Origin: UBA9732 sp963609725
GTDB lineage: Bacteria; Spirochaetota; Spirochaetia; Sphaerochaetales; Sphaerochaetaceae
DNA length: 5,897 nucleotides
NCBI GenBank assembly: GCA_963609725.1
Contig: CAVDLI010000088.1
Location: 1 to 5,897 of the forward strand
Reading direction: 5' to 3'
Made by a program: the position numbers and the translations under genes. Below the pieces are notes generated by a model, which saw only the letters and a list, made by a program, of their open reading frames with translations, was not told the origin of the DNA and did no database searches. Positions 1-5,850 of the stretch are shown here, one piece after another (positions within the stretch are counted from its first letter, which is position 1; each line of letters starts with the position of its first letter).

Positions 1-54
1 GACTTCCCTCCTAATGAGTATGAAACCAACATTAAAAGGAGAAGAGCCTTATCC
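1..54 (-). pseudogene. cas8e: cas8e (casA/cse1), continuation beyond the IS insertion, partial at window edge
   Basis: On the minus strand from position 53, this stretch reads DKALLLLMLVSYSLGGK and runs off the left edge of the window. It continues, in the same frame, the cas8e fragment that stops at the other side of the insertion sequence: removing the IS plus one 9-bp target duplication joins ITDADKA to LLLLMLVSYSLGGK without a stop. A run of alanine/leucine-type residues ending in a glycine-rich LGG-like motif at this point is what I expect of the Cas8e/Cse1 family, where a similar segment follows the N-terminal region. No start codon or ribosome-binding site is seen for this half, so it is probably not translated as a useful protein. 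The rest of the gene (the family is usually about 500 residues) lies outside the window. Confidence 0.8.
46..54. repeat. Target-site duplication, left copy
   Basis: The 9-bp sequence GCCTTATCC lies directly outside the left inverted repeat and is repeated exactly at 1620-1628, directly outside the right inverted repeat. Bases beyond each copy differ, so the duplication is exactly 9 bp. This is the expected footprint of a transposition event. It encodes part of the Asp-Lys-Ala codons of cas8e. Confidence 0.95.
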
Positions 55-78
55 GGGTGTAGATAATTTTGTTCGGTA
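55..78 (+). repeat. Left terminal inverted repeat of the IS
   Basis: This 24-bp end begins GGGTGTAGATAATTTT and continues with TTCGGTA after one variable base. It matches the reverse complement of 1596-1619 at 23 of 24 positions, with the only mismatch at position 71 (G here, C at the other end). It begins 5 bases past the transposase stop codon at 83-85, so the gene nearly abuts the end. Confidence 0.95.
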
Positions 79-82
79 AAAG

Positions 83-1312
83 CTATTTCTTAGGGATTTT
101 TAAAACTTCTGGAGTAATGCTAAATGACTCGGCAACAGTAGCTTCTACGTCGCTGATCCATTTACCACTTGCGAACTTTGCTCTCAGCGTGAGCAGATAT
201 TGAGCAGATTCGATGTTCCATCTCATTCCTGCAAGTTTCAGCCTTTTCTGAACAACGACTTTGTTTCCGCTTTCAATAGCACCACTTCCTATAAAATATC
301 CTTTTTCCTTATAAGCAGGGTAATCTATTCTATCAAAGTTTGATTTTATATATGAATAAAGATTGAAGCCTGAGACAGCTTTGTCCTCGACATCATTTTC
401 AAGGACTTCCTCCCATCTGCCTTCCTCAAGCTTCTCACAGATAGGCTTAGCCCAGAGATTGGCTTTGATGCTATCTTCTGGAAAGAGGCTTTTTGCATAT
501 GTATGAACATTCTCGAAGAGATGGAATAGATCAAGAATCATTATTGCCCCAGGAAACAGCTCTGCTGCGAGATTTCTTATCCAAGATGCCCCATCGCTTA
601 GGATGACAACCTCCCTTTCTGGATCATAATTGTTCTCAAGAGCAAGCGCAAATAGATGCCATTTGAATTCATTTACAGAGCCCAGATATGAGACATAATC
701 ACATTTCTCTATTCTATGCACTCTTTCTCCTGTTCTGCTGTTTATATGATAGTGGATGTTATCGGAAGTGAATACGCATCCGAGCTTGTTCTCCTTCCAT
801 GATGAACCATTATCCTCGACTCTTGTATTGAGTGCAGAGCCATCCATTTCTATATATAGTATACTCTTTGCTTCATTCTTGCGGTACTTCGGAGTTTCTA
901 TGCCTTTATCTAGGATGAGTCGTGCCTTCTCTGCCTTCTCATTGTCTTTTTCAAATACAAGCTTTCCTATATAGTTGGTGACTAGACGCATTGTGTCATC
1001 ATTAACGGATAGCCCCAGAGTTGCACGTATCATATCCTCTGCTGCCTGATATGATCCCTGATTCTGGCACCAGAATGCCATCTGCAGCATAAGGTTAGGA
1101 GAAATCTTGAATGGAAGCTTATCTATCCCGAGATATATATCCAGAGGAGCAACGCTCTTGCTGCCATATTTATCGTATAAGAGCTTCTTGCTGTTCTCTC
1201 CGACTGGAATAAGAACCTGTCTGTATAGCTCAATCTCTCCCTGGAGCGTAAGAATCTTTCTCTTTGCGCGTCTATCTGCTTTTAGAGTTATTCCTTGTTT
1301 CTTAAATTCGTT
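83..1312 (-). CDS. ISKra4-family transposase, catalytic part (ORF B, read after a -1 frameshift)
   Basis: This frame carries the DDE catalytic domain of the transposase. It is open without a stop from about 1336 down to TAG at 83-85, but its first ATG is internal, at 1090, giving 335 aa. The 74 codons before that ATG clearly belong to the protein (they include a DIYLGIDKLPFKISP segment like those in ISKra4/ISLre2 transposases). The natural product is therefore a fusion with ORF A of about 490 aa (81 + 74 + 335). Likely catalytic residues, numbered from the internal ATG, are D83 in YIEMDG, D166 in ILSDGASW and E273 in GSGAIES. The GSGAIES block followed by RLKLAGMRW is the reason for choosing ISKra4 over the related ISLre2. 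No internal stops or missing catalytic residues are seen, so the enzyme could be functional if the frames are joined. Confidence 0.88.
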   Translation of the reverse strand, partial: NEFKKQGITLKADRRAKRKILTLQGEIELYRQVLIPVGENSKKLLYDKYGSKSVAPLDIYLGIDKLPFKISPNLMLQMAFWCQNQGSYQAAEDMIRATLGLSVNDDTMRLVTNYIGKLVFEKDNEKAEKARLILDKGIETPKYRKNEAKSILYIEMDGSALNTRVEDNGSSWKENKLGCVFTSDNIHYHINSRTGERVHRIEKCDYVSYLGSVNEFKWHLFALALENNYDPEREVVILSDGASWIRNLAAELFPGAIMILDLFHLFENVHTYAKSLFPEDSIKANLWAKPICEKLEEGRWEEVLENDVEDKAVSGFNLYSYIKSNFDRIDYPAYKEKGYFIGSGAIESGNKVVVQKRLKLAGMRWNIESAQYLLTLRAKFASGKWISDVEATVAESFSITPEVLKIPKK

Positions 1313-1554
1313 TTTTTTTGCTTTACCAGAGCTTTTTCATCAACAGAAGAAGCAAGATCTTTGATTATATCAGAATACATAACTTCGGTAGAATTACTAA
1401 GGTTACACCATTCTTTCTCGATTTCCGACAAAGTCATAAAAGCATTTGGATCAGACATTCCTTTCTTTATTCTTTCGCGGAATATTCTTATTTTCTGCTC
1501 TAAATCCTCTATTCTATGTTCAAATAGTTCTTCTTCTGTAAATTTATCTTCCAT
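1288..1554 (-). CDS. ISKra4-family transposase, N-terminal part (ORF A)
   Basis: This 88-aa frame starts at ATG 1554, 65 bases inside the right end of the IS, and stops at TAA 1288-1290. The first 81 residues, up to VKQKK, form the start of the transposase; the last seven (TNLRNKE) are read only if no frameshift occurs. It is charged and probably helical, with a possible coiled coil around residues 7-31 (EEELFEHRIEDLEQKIRIF and following), as expected of a regulatory or DNA-binding N-terminus. No good ribosome-binding site precedes the ATG, and a promoter-like sequence sits so close that the message may be leaderless. Alone it would be a short protein without catalytic residues; in some IS families such products regulate transposition, but that is only an analogy here. 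Confidence 0.75.
   Translation of the reverse strand: MEDKFTEEELFEHRIEDLEQKIRIFRERIKKGMSDPNAFMTLSEIEKEWCNLSNSTEVMYSDIIKDLASSVDEKALVKQKKTNLRNKE
1311..1319 (-). other. A9 slippery run joining transposase ORF A and ORF B
   Basis: On the coding strand nine consecutive A's are read in frame A as cAA AAA AAA Acg. A -1 slip at the A-AAA-AAA heptamer makes the next codon AAC and enters the catalytic frame B exactly where the protein similarity continues. The same result would follow from RNA polymerase adding one A to the transcript. Both mechanisms are known in bacterial IS elements. A simple inactivating one-base deletion in a homopolymer is the alternative. Confidence 0.7.
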
Positions 1555-1560
1555 GTCTAA

Positions 1561-1589
1561 AGGATAACATAAAGTGCTTATCTAATCAA
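1561..1589 (-). promoter_or_regulatory. Candidate transposase promoter
   Basis: On the minus strand TTGATT (1589-1584) is followed after exactly 17 bases by TATCCT (1566-1561); each matches the sigma-70 consensus at 4 of 6 positions. The -10 box ends 6 bases before the ATG at 1554, so transcription would begin at about the start codon. This fits the lack of a Shine-Dalgarno sequence, but the boxes are modest and could be chance. Confidence 0.35.
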
Positions 1590-1595
1590 TAAAAG

Positions 1596-1619
1596 TACCG
1601 AAGAAAATTATCTACACCC
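1596..1619 (-). repeat. Right terminal inverted repeat of the IS
   Basis: Read on the minus strand, this end starts GGGTGTAGATAATTTT and pairs with 55-78 at 23 of 24 positions. It borders the right copy of the 9-bp target duplication and lies upstream of the transposase start. Because cas8e reads into it from the right, it also encodes the foreign tail of the truncated Cas8e. Confidence 0.95.
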
Positions 1620-1628
1620 GCCTTATCC
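1620..1628. repeat. Target-site duplication, right copy
   Basis: This is GCCTTATCC, identical to 46-54, immediately outside the right inverted repeat. It is the partner of the left copy and part of the interrupted cas8e reading frame. Confidence 0.95.
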
Positions 1629-2070
1629 GCATCCGTAATGTTTTGCTTTGTCTGTGTTTGTTTAATAATTGAATCGTTTTCTGAAGATAACCCTGGTATA
1701 TAGTCAACATAAATAGTTTTTTGTTTGTTTTTGTTTTGTTCGTTTTGTTCGTCTTCTAATGCAAGTAATTCTGGATATTGCAAGAAAGGCCTATCTCCAT
1801 AGAGGAAAAAGCAATCTCTGTGTGCTTCTAAATACTCAAGGCAACTTCTTGCTATGCCAACAACTTCTTTCTTAACTAATTCATCTTCTGTCTCAATATT
1901 ACAAGCTCTTTGAGCAATAAGAAACAGCAACTTGTAAACGGCCATCTTTTGAATAGGATTTCCCGCAACTCCTACATAAGAATGGTTACGAAAGATGTTT
2001 TTTAGACTAACTTTCCCAACTCCTTCAATGGGAATCCATGGTTCATCAAGAAGATTGAATCTGCTTTCCA

Positions 2071-4581
2071 TTAACTCTTCTCCTCATCCTTATAATATCC
2101 TAGTTTGTGAGAATAATGGAAAATTTTTTTCTCGTTTAGAACAATACCATCTAATTCACCTTGTTCATTAATTGTCATTATCCGGATTCTCTCATTAGGA
2201 TTGTCTGAAATATAAATGAAAGGTGTAAGTGGTTTTACATAATCGTTAGATTGGGCTTTAATTACTTTCTTTATGCTAACCTTTACTATATTTTTAAGTA
2301 TTTTCCTTGCTATGAAATTCTTGTTGTGTTTATCAAGATTATACTCATGATTGTCCATAAATTTAATTCTATTATTTATAATGTCATACTCCTTAAGAAT
2401 AAGAACACTAATTGTTGGAATGTCTGATACCCTTGTTTTGGCAAAATCATCAAATTCTGTATTCTCAATATTAGATGATGCAAAGTCTGCTCGTTTTTCT
2501 AGTTCCGTTTTTTTTGCTTTCAATTCGTAAAGAAGACTTGAAATCTCGTTATTTTCAGGGGCTTCATCAGAATAAACAGAATTAATTAAAGTCTTGATAT
2601 CTTGTGGAATAATAACCGTTCCTACATGTTCAATTATTTTTAATGTTCTGAATAAGACATAAGGAGAATAAACATATCCGCTGTCTTCAAATGCTCCCCT
2701 GGGATTTTTTGTAGAATCTTCAAGTTTGGGACAAACAACATAGCAAATTGGCTCGTCAGTTTTTCTATACTGGTTAAGACAAGGATGCCTCCATAGTCTT
2801 CCTATACGTTGAAGTAGCATGTCAATAGGTGCAATTTTTGTAAATAGCACATCTGCATCAATATCTAGTGATTGTTCAAGGACCTGTGTTCCAACAAGAA
2901 TAGAACCGCACTTTCTGTATTTGTTATCTTTTCCAAAATATGTTAGCCATTTGTCCTCATTTTTTTGTCTATCTTCTTCTGTGTACAAAGAATGCAATAA
3001 TCCAACATTTTCAGTATTATCTACACGAGCAACAAAAATACGATATGCTTTCTGTGCTTCTTCTACTGTATTTTCTATCCATAAAACATTTTGTCCCTCA
3101 TAGTAAGCATCAATAGCTTTTTCAATAGCACTATTGTAATCTGTTTTTCTGATTAAAATCCTTTTATTTGAATTAATCGTAATTTCCTTGGAAACATATT
3201 CTCTATTAACAAGTCCTGACGCTAATGGATAAGAAGAAGACTGCAAATTTGTTCCCAATATTTGATTCTTAACCAGATCCTGTAATGTAGCACTTAAAAC
3301 TAACACTGTTCCTTTTAGTGCAACAACATGTTCTATCAATTTCCGCACAAGAGAACCAGTATAAACATCGTAACTATGAAGCTCATCAATTATCATAGTT
3401 TTTCCGGCAAGTCCAAAAGAACGCAATGCCGAATGTTTGACATTTATTATAGACATTAATGCTTGATCTATTGTTCCAACCCCAAATGGATAAAGAATAG
3501 AACGTTTTGTAGAATCAAACCAATCTCCTCCAACAGAACAATCTTCTCCCATTTTACAATCATAAAGATTTGAATTTTGAAATATTAATTTTGTTTTCTT
3601 GTGTTCTTGCAATATTTTATCAAGAAAAGCTTCAACTCTTTTGTGAATTGATACAGAAGTCAACTTCGTGGGTAAAGCAAAATAAAAACCTGTTGATTCT
3701 CCTTTCTCCAATAATTTATAGGCTACATATAATGCAGCTTCTGTTTTTCCTTGTCCCATCTCAACCTCTAGAATATAAACTCCGGGTTTGCTGGCCAATT
3801 CATAGAATGTTCTCTGAGAATTATTGGGGGGAAATCCAAAAATGGATTCAAAAGATAGGCCTTTTACAACCTTTGGAATTTCAAATCCTGCTTCTTGTAC
3901 GGCTCTATATGCCAGTTCATCATAGTTAGATTCTTTAAGTTCAGAAAGACTTCGTGCAGAACTAATCCAATCTGAAACTACAGTTAATCCAGTTAAAAAG
4001 GCTTGTTCATCATAATTAATCAAAGATTGATTAGGAATCTTGCTATTTAAGCTGTTCTCAATTACTTTTTGAAGTTCTTTCCTTCCCTTGTTATATTGAA
4101 CACCTCCAAACACCTCATCATTGGTCATACCTGTTTTATGGGGTTTAAAACCATGATGGTTGGCTACAATCTGAGCAACTTTGTAATTGCTTAATTCATC
4201 ATTAATATAAGCTTGTCCAACTAAAGGATGTTTTAAATCACTAGAAGATGTATCAAAATTAGGTTCTATCAGGAAGTCTGGAATAAGATCTTTATTTGTT
4301 ATTTTACTATAAATAATCCACTGAAACGCAATAGAGATTTTACCAATATCGTGCAAAGCAACGATCGAATCATAACCATCAAGGAATAAACCTTCTTTTA
4401 CTAAATAAGGAAAAACTTTTGATAAATAACGAGAAACATAGCCAGATAAAAGGCAATGTTGTTCTACAGACATCCCTGGAAAAACAATATTATTTTCTGT
4501 TTCTGTTTTTGCTAAACATTTGTTCAAATCAATCTCAATCATACTTTGAGCTAAAGTATCTTTCTTTGTGTTTCTAAGCAT
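2071..4581 (-). CDS. cas3: CRISPR-associated helicase-nuclease Cas3 (type I-E)
   Basis: Cas3 is recruited by target-bound Cascade and unwinds and degrades the invading DNA strand in the cytoplasm. At 836 aa it is close to the usual single-chain HD-helicase length. The N-terminal HD nuclease shows H42, H77-D78 (ALHDIGK), H118 (KHPLVG), H142-H143 (NHHGF) and D204 (SDWISS). The superfamily-2 helicase follows: GQGKT (276-280) as Walker A, DELH (399-402), SAT (430-432) and QRIGRLWRH (591-599). The VGTIDQALM...KH..LRSFGL segment before DELH is typical of the I-E type. A poorly conserved C-terminal domain (about 650-836) completes it. No stop or missing motif is seen, so it looks intact. The ATG lies 3 bases after the exonuclease stop, behind AAAGGGTGA, and the TAA overlaps the cas8e ATG by one base, which implies translational coupling. 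With cas8e broken it would lack its normal recruiter. Confidence 0.97.
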   Translation of the reverse strand: MLRNTKKDTLAQSMIEIDLNKCLAKTETENNIVFPGMSVEQHCLLSGYVSRYLSKVFPYLVKEGLFLDGYDSIVALHDIGKISIAFQWIIYSKITNKDLIPDFLIEPNFDTSSSDLKHPLVGQAYINDELSNYKVAQIVANHHGFKPHKTGMTNDEVFGGVQYNKGRKELQKVIENSLNSKIPNQSLINYDEQAFLTGLTVVSDWISSARSLSELKESNYDELAYRAVQEAGFEIPKVVKGLSFESIFGFPPNNSQRTFYELASKPGVYILEVEMGQGKTEAALYVAYKLLEKGESTGFYFALPTKLTSVSIHKRVEAFLDKILQEHKKTKLIFQNSNLYDCKMGEDCSVGGDWFDSTKRSILYPFGVGTIDQALMSIINVKHSALRSFGLAGKTMIIDELHSYDVYTGSLVRKLIEHVVALKGTVLVLSATLQDLVKNQILGTNLQSSSYPLASGLVNREYVSKEITINSNKRILIRKTDYNSAIEKAIDAYYEGQNVLWIENTVEEAQKAYRIFVARVDNTENVGLLHSLYTEEDRQKNEDKWLTYFGKDNKYRKCGSILVGTQVLEQSLDIDADVLFTKIAPIDMLLQRIGRLWRHPCLNQYRKTDEPICYVVCPKLEDSTKNPRGAFEDSGYVYSPYVLFRTLKIIEHVGTVIIPQDIKTLINSVYSDEAPENNEISSLLYELKAKKTELEKRADFASSNIENTEFDDFAKTRVSDIPTISVLILKEYDIINNRIKFMDNHEYNLDKHNKNFIARKILKNIVKVSIKKVIKAQSNDYVKPLTPFIYISDNPNERIRIMTINEQGELDGIVLNEKKIFHYSHKLGYYKDEEKS
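2080..2084 (-). promoter_or_regulatory. Ribosome-binding site of cas8e within the end of cas3
   Basis: AGGAG lies in the last codons of cas3, 8 bases before the cas8e ATG at 2071. With the TAATG overlap it fixes the cas8e start and indicates translational coupling between the two genes. Confidence 0.75.
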
Positions 4582-4584
4582 TAA

Positions 4585-5217
4585 TCACCCTTTGTTTTTG
4601 TTAAGATGTATATATTTTGTCTTCAAGGAATTATGAAAGCTTTCAAGACAACTGTACTGCGTTAGGATTTCTTCATAAAGTTTTATGAAGCATTGCTGTG
4701 TTATTTGGCAGTCTACTAGAGCTCTATGAGCACCCTCATAGCAGATGTTATAATATTCTGAAAGGTCTGCTAGTCTGTGATGTGGTAAGTTTTTTAGTAT
4801 TCTCTTGGAAAGGCGAAGAGTATCGGTAAAATTGTTACTAAATGGTTTGTTAAGAACTTTAATGCAAGCATCATAGATAAAATTAATATCAAAGCTTACG
4901 TTGTGCCCAACAATGTGGTTTTCTCCTACAAACTCAATGAAAGAAGGCAAAATATCATCAATAGGGTTTGCAAAATATAACATTTCATTTGTGATTCCAG
5001 TTAGTTGTTCTATAAATGCGCTAATTTTGAATCCTGGATTTACAAGTGAACTGAATTTGTCCACTACTTTGTAATCTTCAATTTTTAGTGAAGAAAGTTC
5101 AATTATAGAATCAAAAGAAGGAGAGAGGCCGGTGGTCTCTATATCGATGACAACATAATTTTCTGGAAAATTTAGAGTACTAAGACCCTTATTTGCGCGC
5201 GTGTTTCTTTCCCTCAT
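4585..5217 (-). CDS. DEDDh-family 3'-5' exonuclease (DnaQ/PolC-epsilon-like), first gene of the cas operon
   Basis: This 210-aa protein is a single DnaQ-type exonuclease domain that would remove nucleotides from 3' ends of DNA (or RNA). All catalytic residues of the DEDDh class are visible: D25 and E27 in VIDIETTGL (Exo I), D110 in GHNVSFD (Exo II), and H164 and D169 in HRALVDC (Exo III). LTGIT (73-77) is another common feature of PolC/epsilon-like members. There is no fused Cas2, polymerase or helicase domain. The first Met (5217) is the only sensible start; AAAGG lies about 9 bases upstream. The TGA stop is 3 bases from the cas3 ATG, so the two are very probably co-transcribed and coupled. 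DEDDh exonucleases occur as accessory proteins in type I-E loci and as Cas2-DnaQ fusions, where they trim prespacers before integration. That role is plausible here but inferred. The alternative is an unrelated housekeeping exonuclease that happens to lie upstream. Confidence 0.92.
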   Translation of the reverse strand: MRERNTRANKGLSTLNFPENYVVIDIETTGLSPSFDSIIELSSLKIEDYKVVDKFSSLVNPGFKISAFIEQLTGITNEMLYFANPIDDILPSFIEFVGENHIVGHNVSFDINFIYDACIKVLNKPFSNNFTDTLRLSKRILKNLPHHRLADLSEYYNICYEGAHRALVDCQITQQCFIKLYEEILTQYSCLESFHNSLKTKYIHLNKNKG

Positions 5218-5261
5218 TTATCTTTACCTTTTGTAAACTTGGCAACTATCTTTCAAAGTCA

Positions 5262-5290
5262 ATGATAACATGCTTTTTGTATTAATTCAC
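5262..5290 (-). promoter_or_regulatory. Candidate promoter for the exonuclease-cas3-cas8e operon
   Basis: On the minus strand an extended -10 element, TGTTATCAT (5270-5262, hexamer TATCAT matching consensus at 5 of 6), lies 17 bases after a weak -35, GTGAAT (5290-5285, 3 of 6). Transcription would start near 5255, leaving a leader of about 38 bases before the exonuclease ATG. The extended TGn motif could make up for the poor -35. AT-rich sequence produces such matches by chance. Confidence 0.38.
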
Positions 5291-5431
5291 TTTTATTTGG
5301 ATAATAACAATTTTTGCGAAAACCTCAAGGAAATTATAATTGTAAGTGTAATTCCTGCTATTAGTTAGAACATGAGTGCCCTAGAATGAGTTTGTCTTCT
5401 CTTATTGACAGAAGCCATTTTTAGGCATTGC

Positions 5432-5467
5432 CCTTCAATCATACAGGTATGACTACCTGTTGAAAGG
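5432..5467. repeat. Perfect 7-bp dyad with flanking arms (possible operator or hairpin)
   Basis: ACAGGTA (5443-5449) and TACCTGT (5454-5460) are exact inverted repeats around TGAC. Outside them, CCTTCA (5432-5437) can pair with TGAAAGG (5461-5467), leaving a bulged A and an unpaired ATCAT. The inner palindrome looks like a dimeric regulator site or a stable RNA hairpin. No T-run follows on either strand, so it is a poor intrinsic terminator. It is about 230 bases upstream of the exonuclease start. Confidence 0.55.
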
Positions 5468-5655
5468 AATTAAAACTTTCAGAACAACAACGACTGTTCT
5501 CAGTTGCAATATCTTTAATAATGCATAAATGAGTAGTTGTTATTTTTTGGATTTTTACATATTTGGAAATTTACGTTGATGTAACGACTGCAGAGACCTC
5601 TGTTACTACATATCAAAATAATACGCTAATTGTAATTTGAGCTATTTATGTTTCG

Positions 5656-5850
5656 TTATCTATTGAAATTCATTTTGTGATGATGCACGTCTGCAGATTT
5701 TGCTATCCTAAATGAATGCTTATATTTAAGGCTCCAGTACAAAAGAGGTGTGAAACTAAGAGGAAGAATAAATAACAATAAACAAAAGAAAAAGACGTAA
5801 CCGATTGGAATATTTTTGCTCAAAGACTTTGTTTGAGAATGTAAATTCAT
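5656..5850 (-). CDS. Possible small membrane protein, unrecognised
   Basis: This frame gives 64 aa from ATG 5850 (a TTG directly before it is an alternative start). A basic N-terminus (QTKSLSKN) precedes a strongly hydrophobic stretch at about residues 16-40 (IGYVFFFCLLLFILPLSF and on) that could be one membrane span, then a basic tail rich in His and Lys. No known family is recognised. The upstream sequence is only A-rich, with no clear Shine-Dalgarno motif, and T-rich antisense DNA readily yields such hydrophobic frames. It is on the same strand as the cas genes but more than 400 bases away from them. A chance ORF is more likely than a real gene. Confidence 0.2.
   Translation of the reverse strand: MNLHSQTKSLSKNIPIGYVFFFCLLLFILPLSFTPLLYWSLKYKHSFRIAKSADVHHHKMNFNR

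Larger units (their letters stand above)
55..1619 (-). mobile_element. Complete ISKra4-family insertion sequence (1565 bp) inside cas8e
   Basis: The element is bounded by 24-bp inverted repeats and flanked by a perfect 9-bp direct repeat. It carries one transposase, spread over two frames, filling nearly its whole length. GGG-starting ends, direct repeats of up to about 9 bp and the transposase C-terminal motif fit the ISKra4 family; the family assignment rests on recalled motifs, not a search. The transposase points the same way as the cas operon. Base composition differs from the host genes (29/60 G+C in line 541-600 against 18/60 in cas3 line 3061-3120), which suggests recent arrival from another background. 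No passenger genes are present. The intact ends and duplication indicate a young insertion that may still be active. Confidence 0.93.
1586..2071 (-). pseudogene. cas8e: Type I-E Cascade large subunit Cas8e (CasA/Cse1), N-terminal part, cut by the IS
   Basis: Cas8e is the large subunit of the type I-E Cascade complex; it reads the PAM on invading DNA and recruits Cas3. The opening MESRFNLLDEPWIPI followed by VSLKNIF is the classic N-terminal signature of the family, and FFLYGDRPFLQ (residues 88-98) matches the conserved F-D-RPF-Q-type block. The native gene runs to Ala151 (about 1620); residues 152-161 (GVDNFLRYFY) come from the IS end, followed by TGA at 1586-1588. The product is therefore 161 aa instead of about 500. 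The ATG overlaps the cas3 stop by one base (TAATG), with a strong AGGAG 8 bases upstream, so the start is secure. Residues 106-118 are a Glu/Gln/Asn/Lys-rich low-complexity insert. The remainder of the gene is at 1-54 and beyond. Loss of function is the expected result. Confidence 0.9.
5218..5655. other. Intergenic region upstream of the exonuclease-cas operon, with several dyads
   Basis: No convincing coding frame or tRNA is seen in these 438 bases. The part next to the exonuclease (5218-5300) holds a candidate promoter. The middle holds at least three potential hairpins: one around 5432-5467, CGACTG/CAGTTG around a TTCT loop at 5491-5506, and GTAAC (5581-5585) with GTTAC (5602-5606) enclosing CAGA/TCTG. 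None is followed by a clear T-run in either direction, so I do not call a terminator. There are no spaced direct repeats, so this is not a CRISPR array. It could be an operon leader, an RNA gene or decayed sequence. Confidence 0.5.

Noticed and set aside
55..110. Outward promoter at the left IS end driving the rest of the cas operon
   Set aside because: The minus strand through the inverted repeat shows no -10/-35 pair with acceptable spacing; only weak single boxes are present.
83..1090. A stand-alone 335-aa transposase gene starting at ATG 1090
   Set aside because: The same frame is open well upstream and the upstream residues look like transposase. ATG 1090 is an internal methionine with no ribosome-binding site, so the natural product should be the longer two-frame fusion.
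756..1567. Plus-strand frames at 756-974, 1107-1364, 1295-1567 and 1318-1503
   Set aside because: They are antisense to the transposase, resemble no family and have no start signals; they are shadows of the real gene.
2819..3929. Plus-strand frames at 2819-3103 and 3570-3929
   Set aside because: Both are antisense to cas3 across its conserved helicase motifs, and the translations show no recognisable domain.
5234..5262. TTGACT (5262-5257) as -35 box for the exonuclease gene
   Set aside because: At 15-18 bases downstream there is only AGTTTA-like sequence, a poor -10 box. The extended -10 element overlapping this site is the better candidate.
5329..5355. GGAAATTATAATT...AATTCC dyad as a terminator
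   Set aside because: The stem is AT-rich, needs a bulge and is not followed by a T-run, so it is probably incidental in AT-rich DNA.
5454..5477. TACCTGTTGAAAGGAATTAAAAC-like stretch resembling the end of a CRISPR repeat
   Set aside because: It occurs once only. No second copy at spacer distance exists in the window, and it is unlike the short GC-rich hairpin repeats usual for type I-E.
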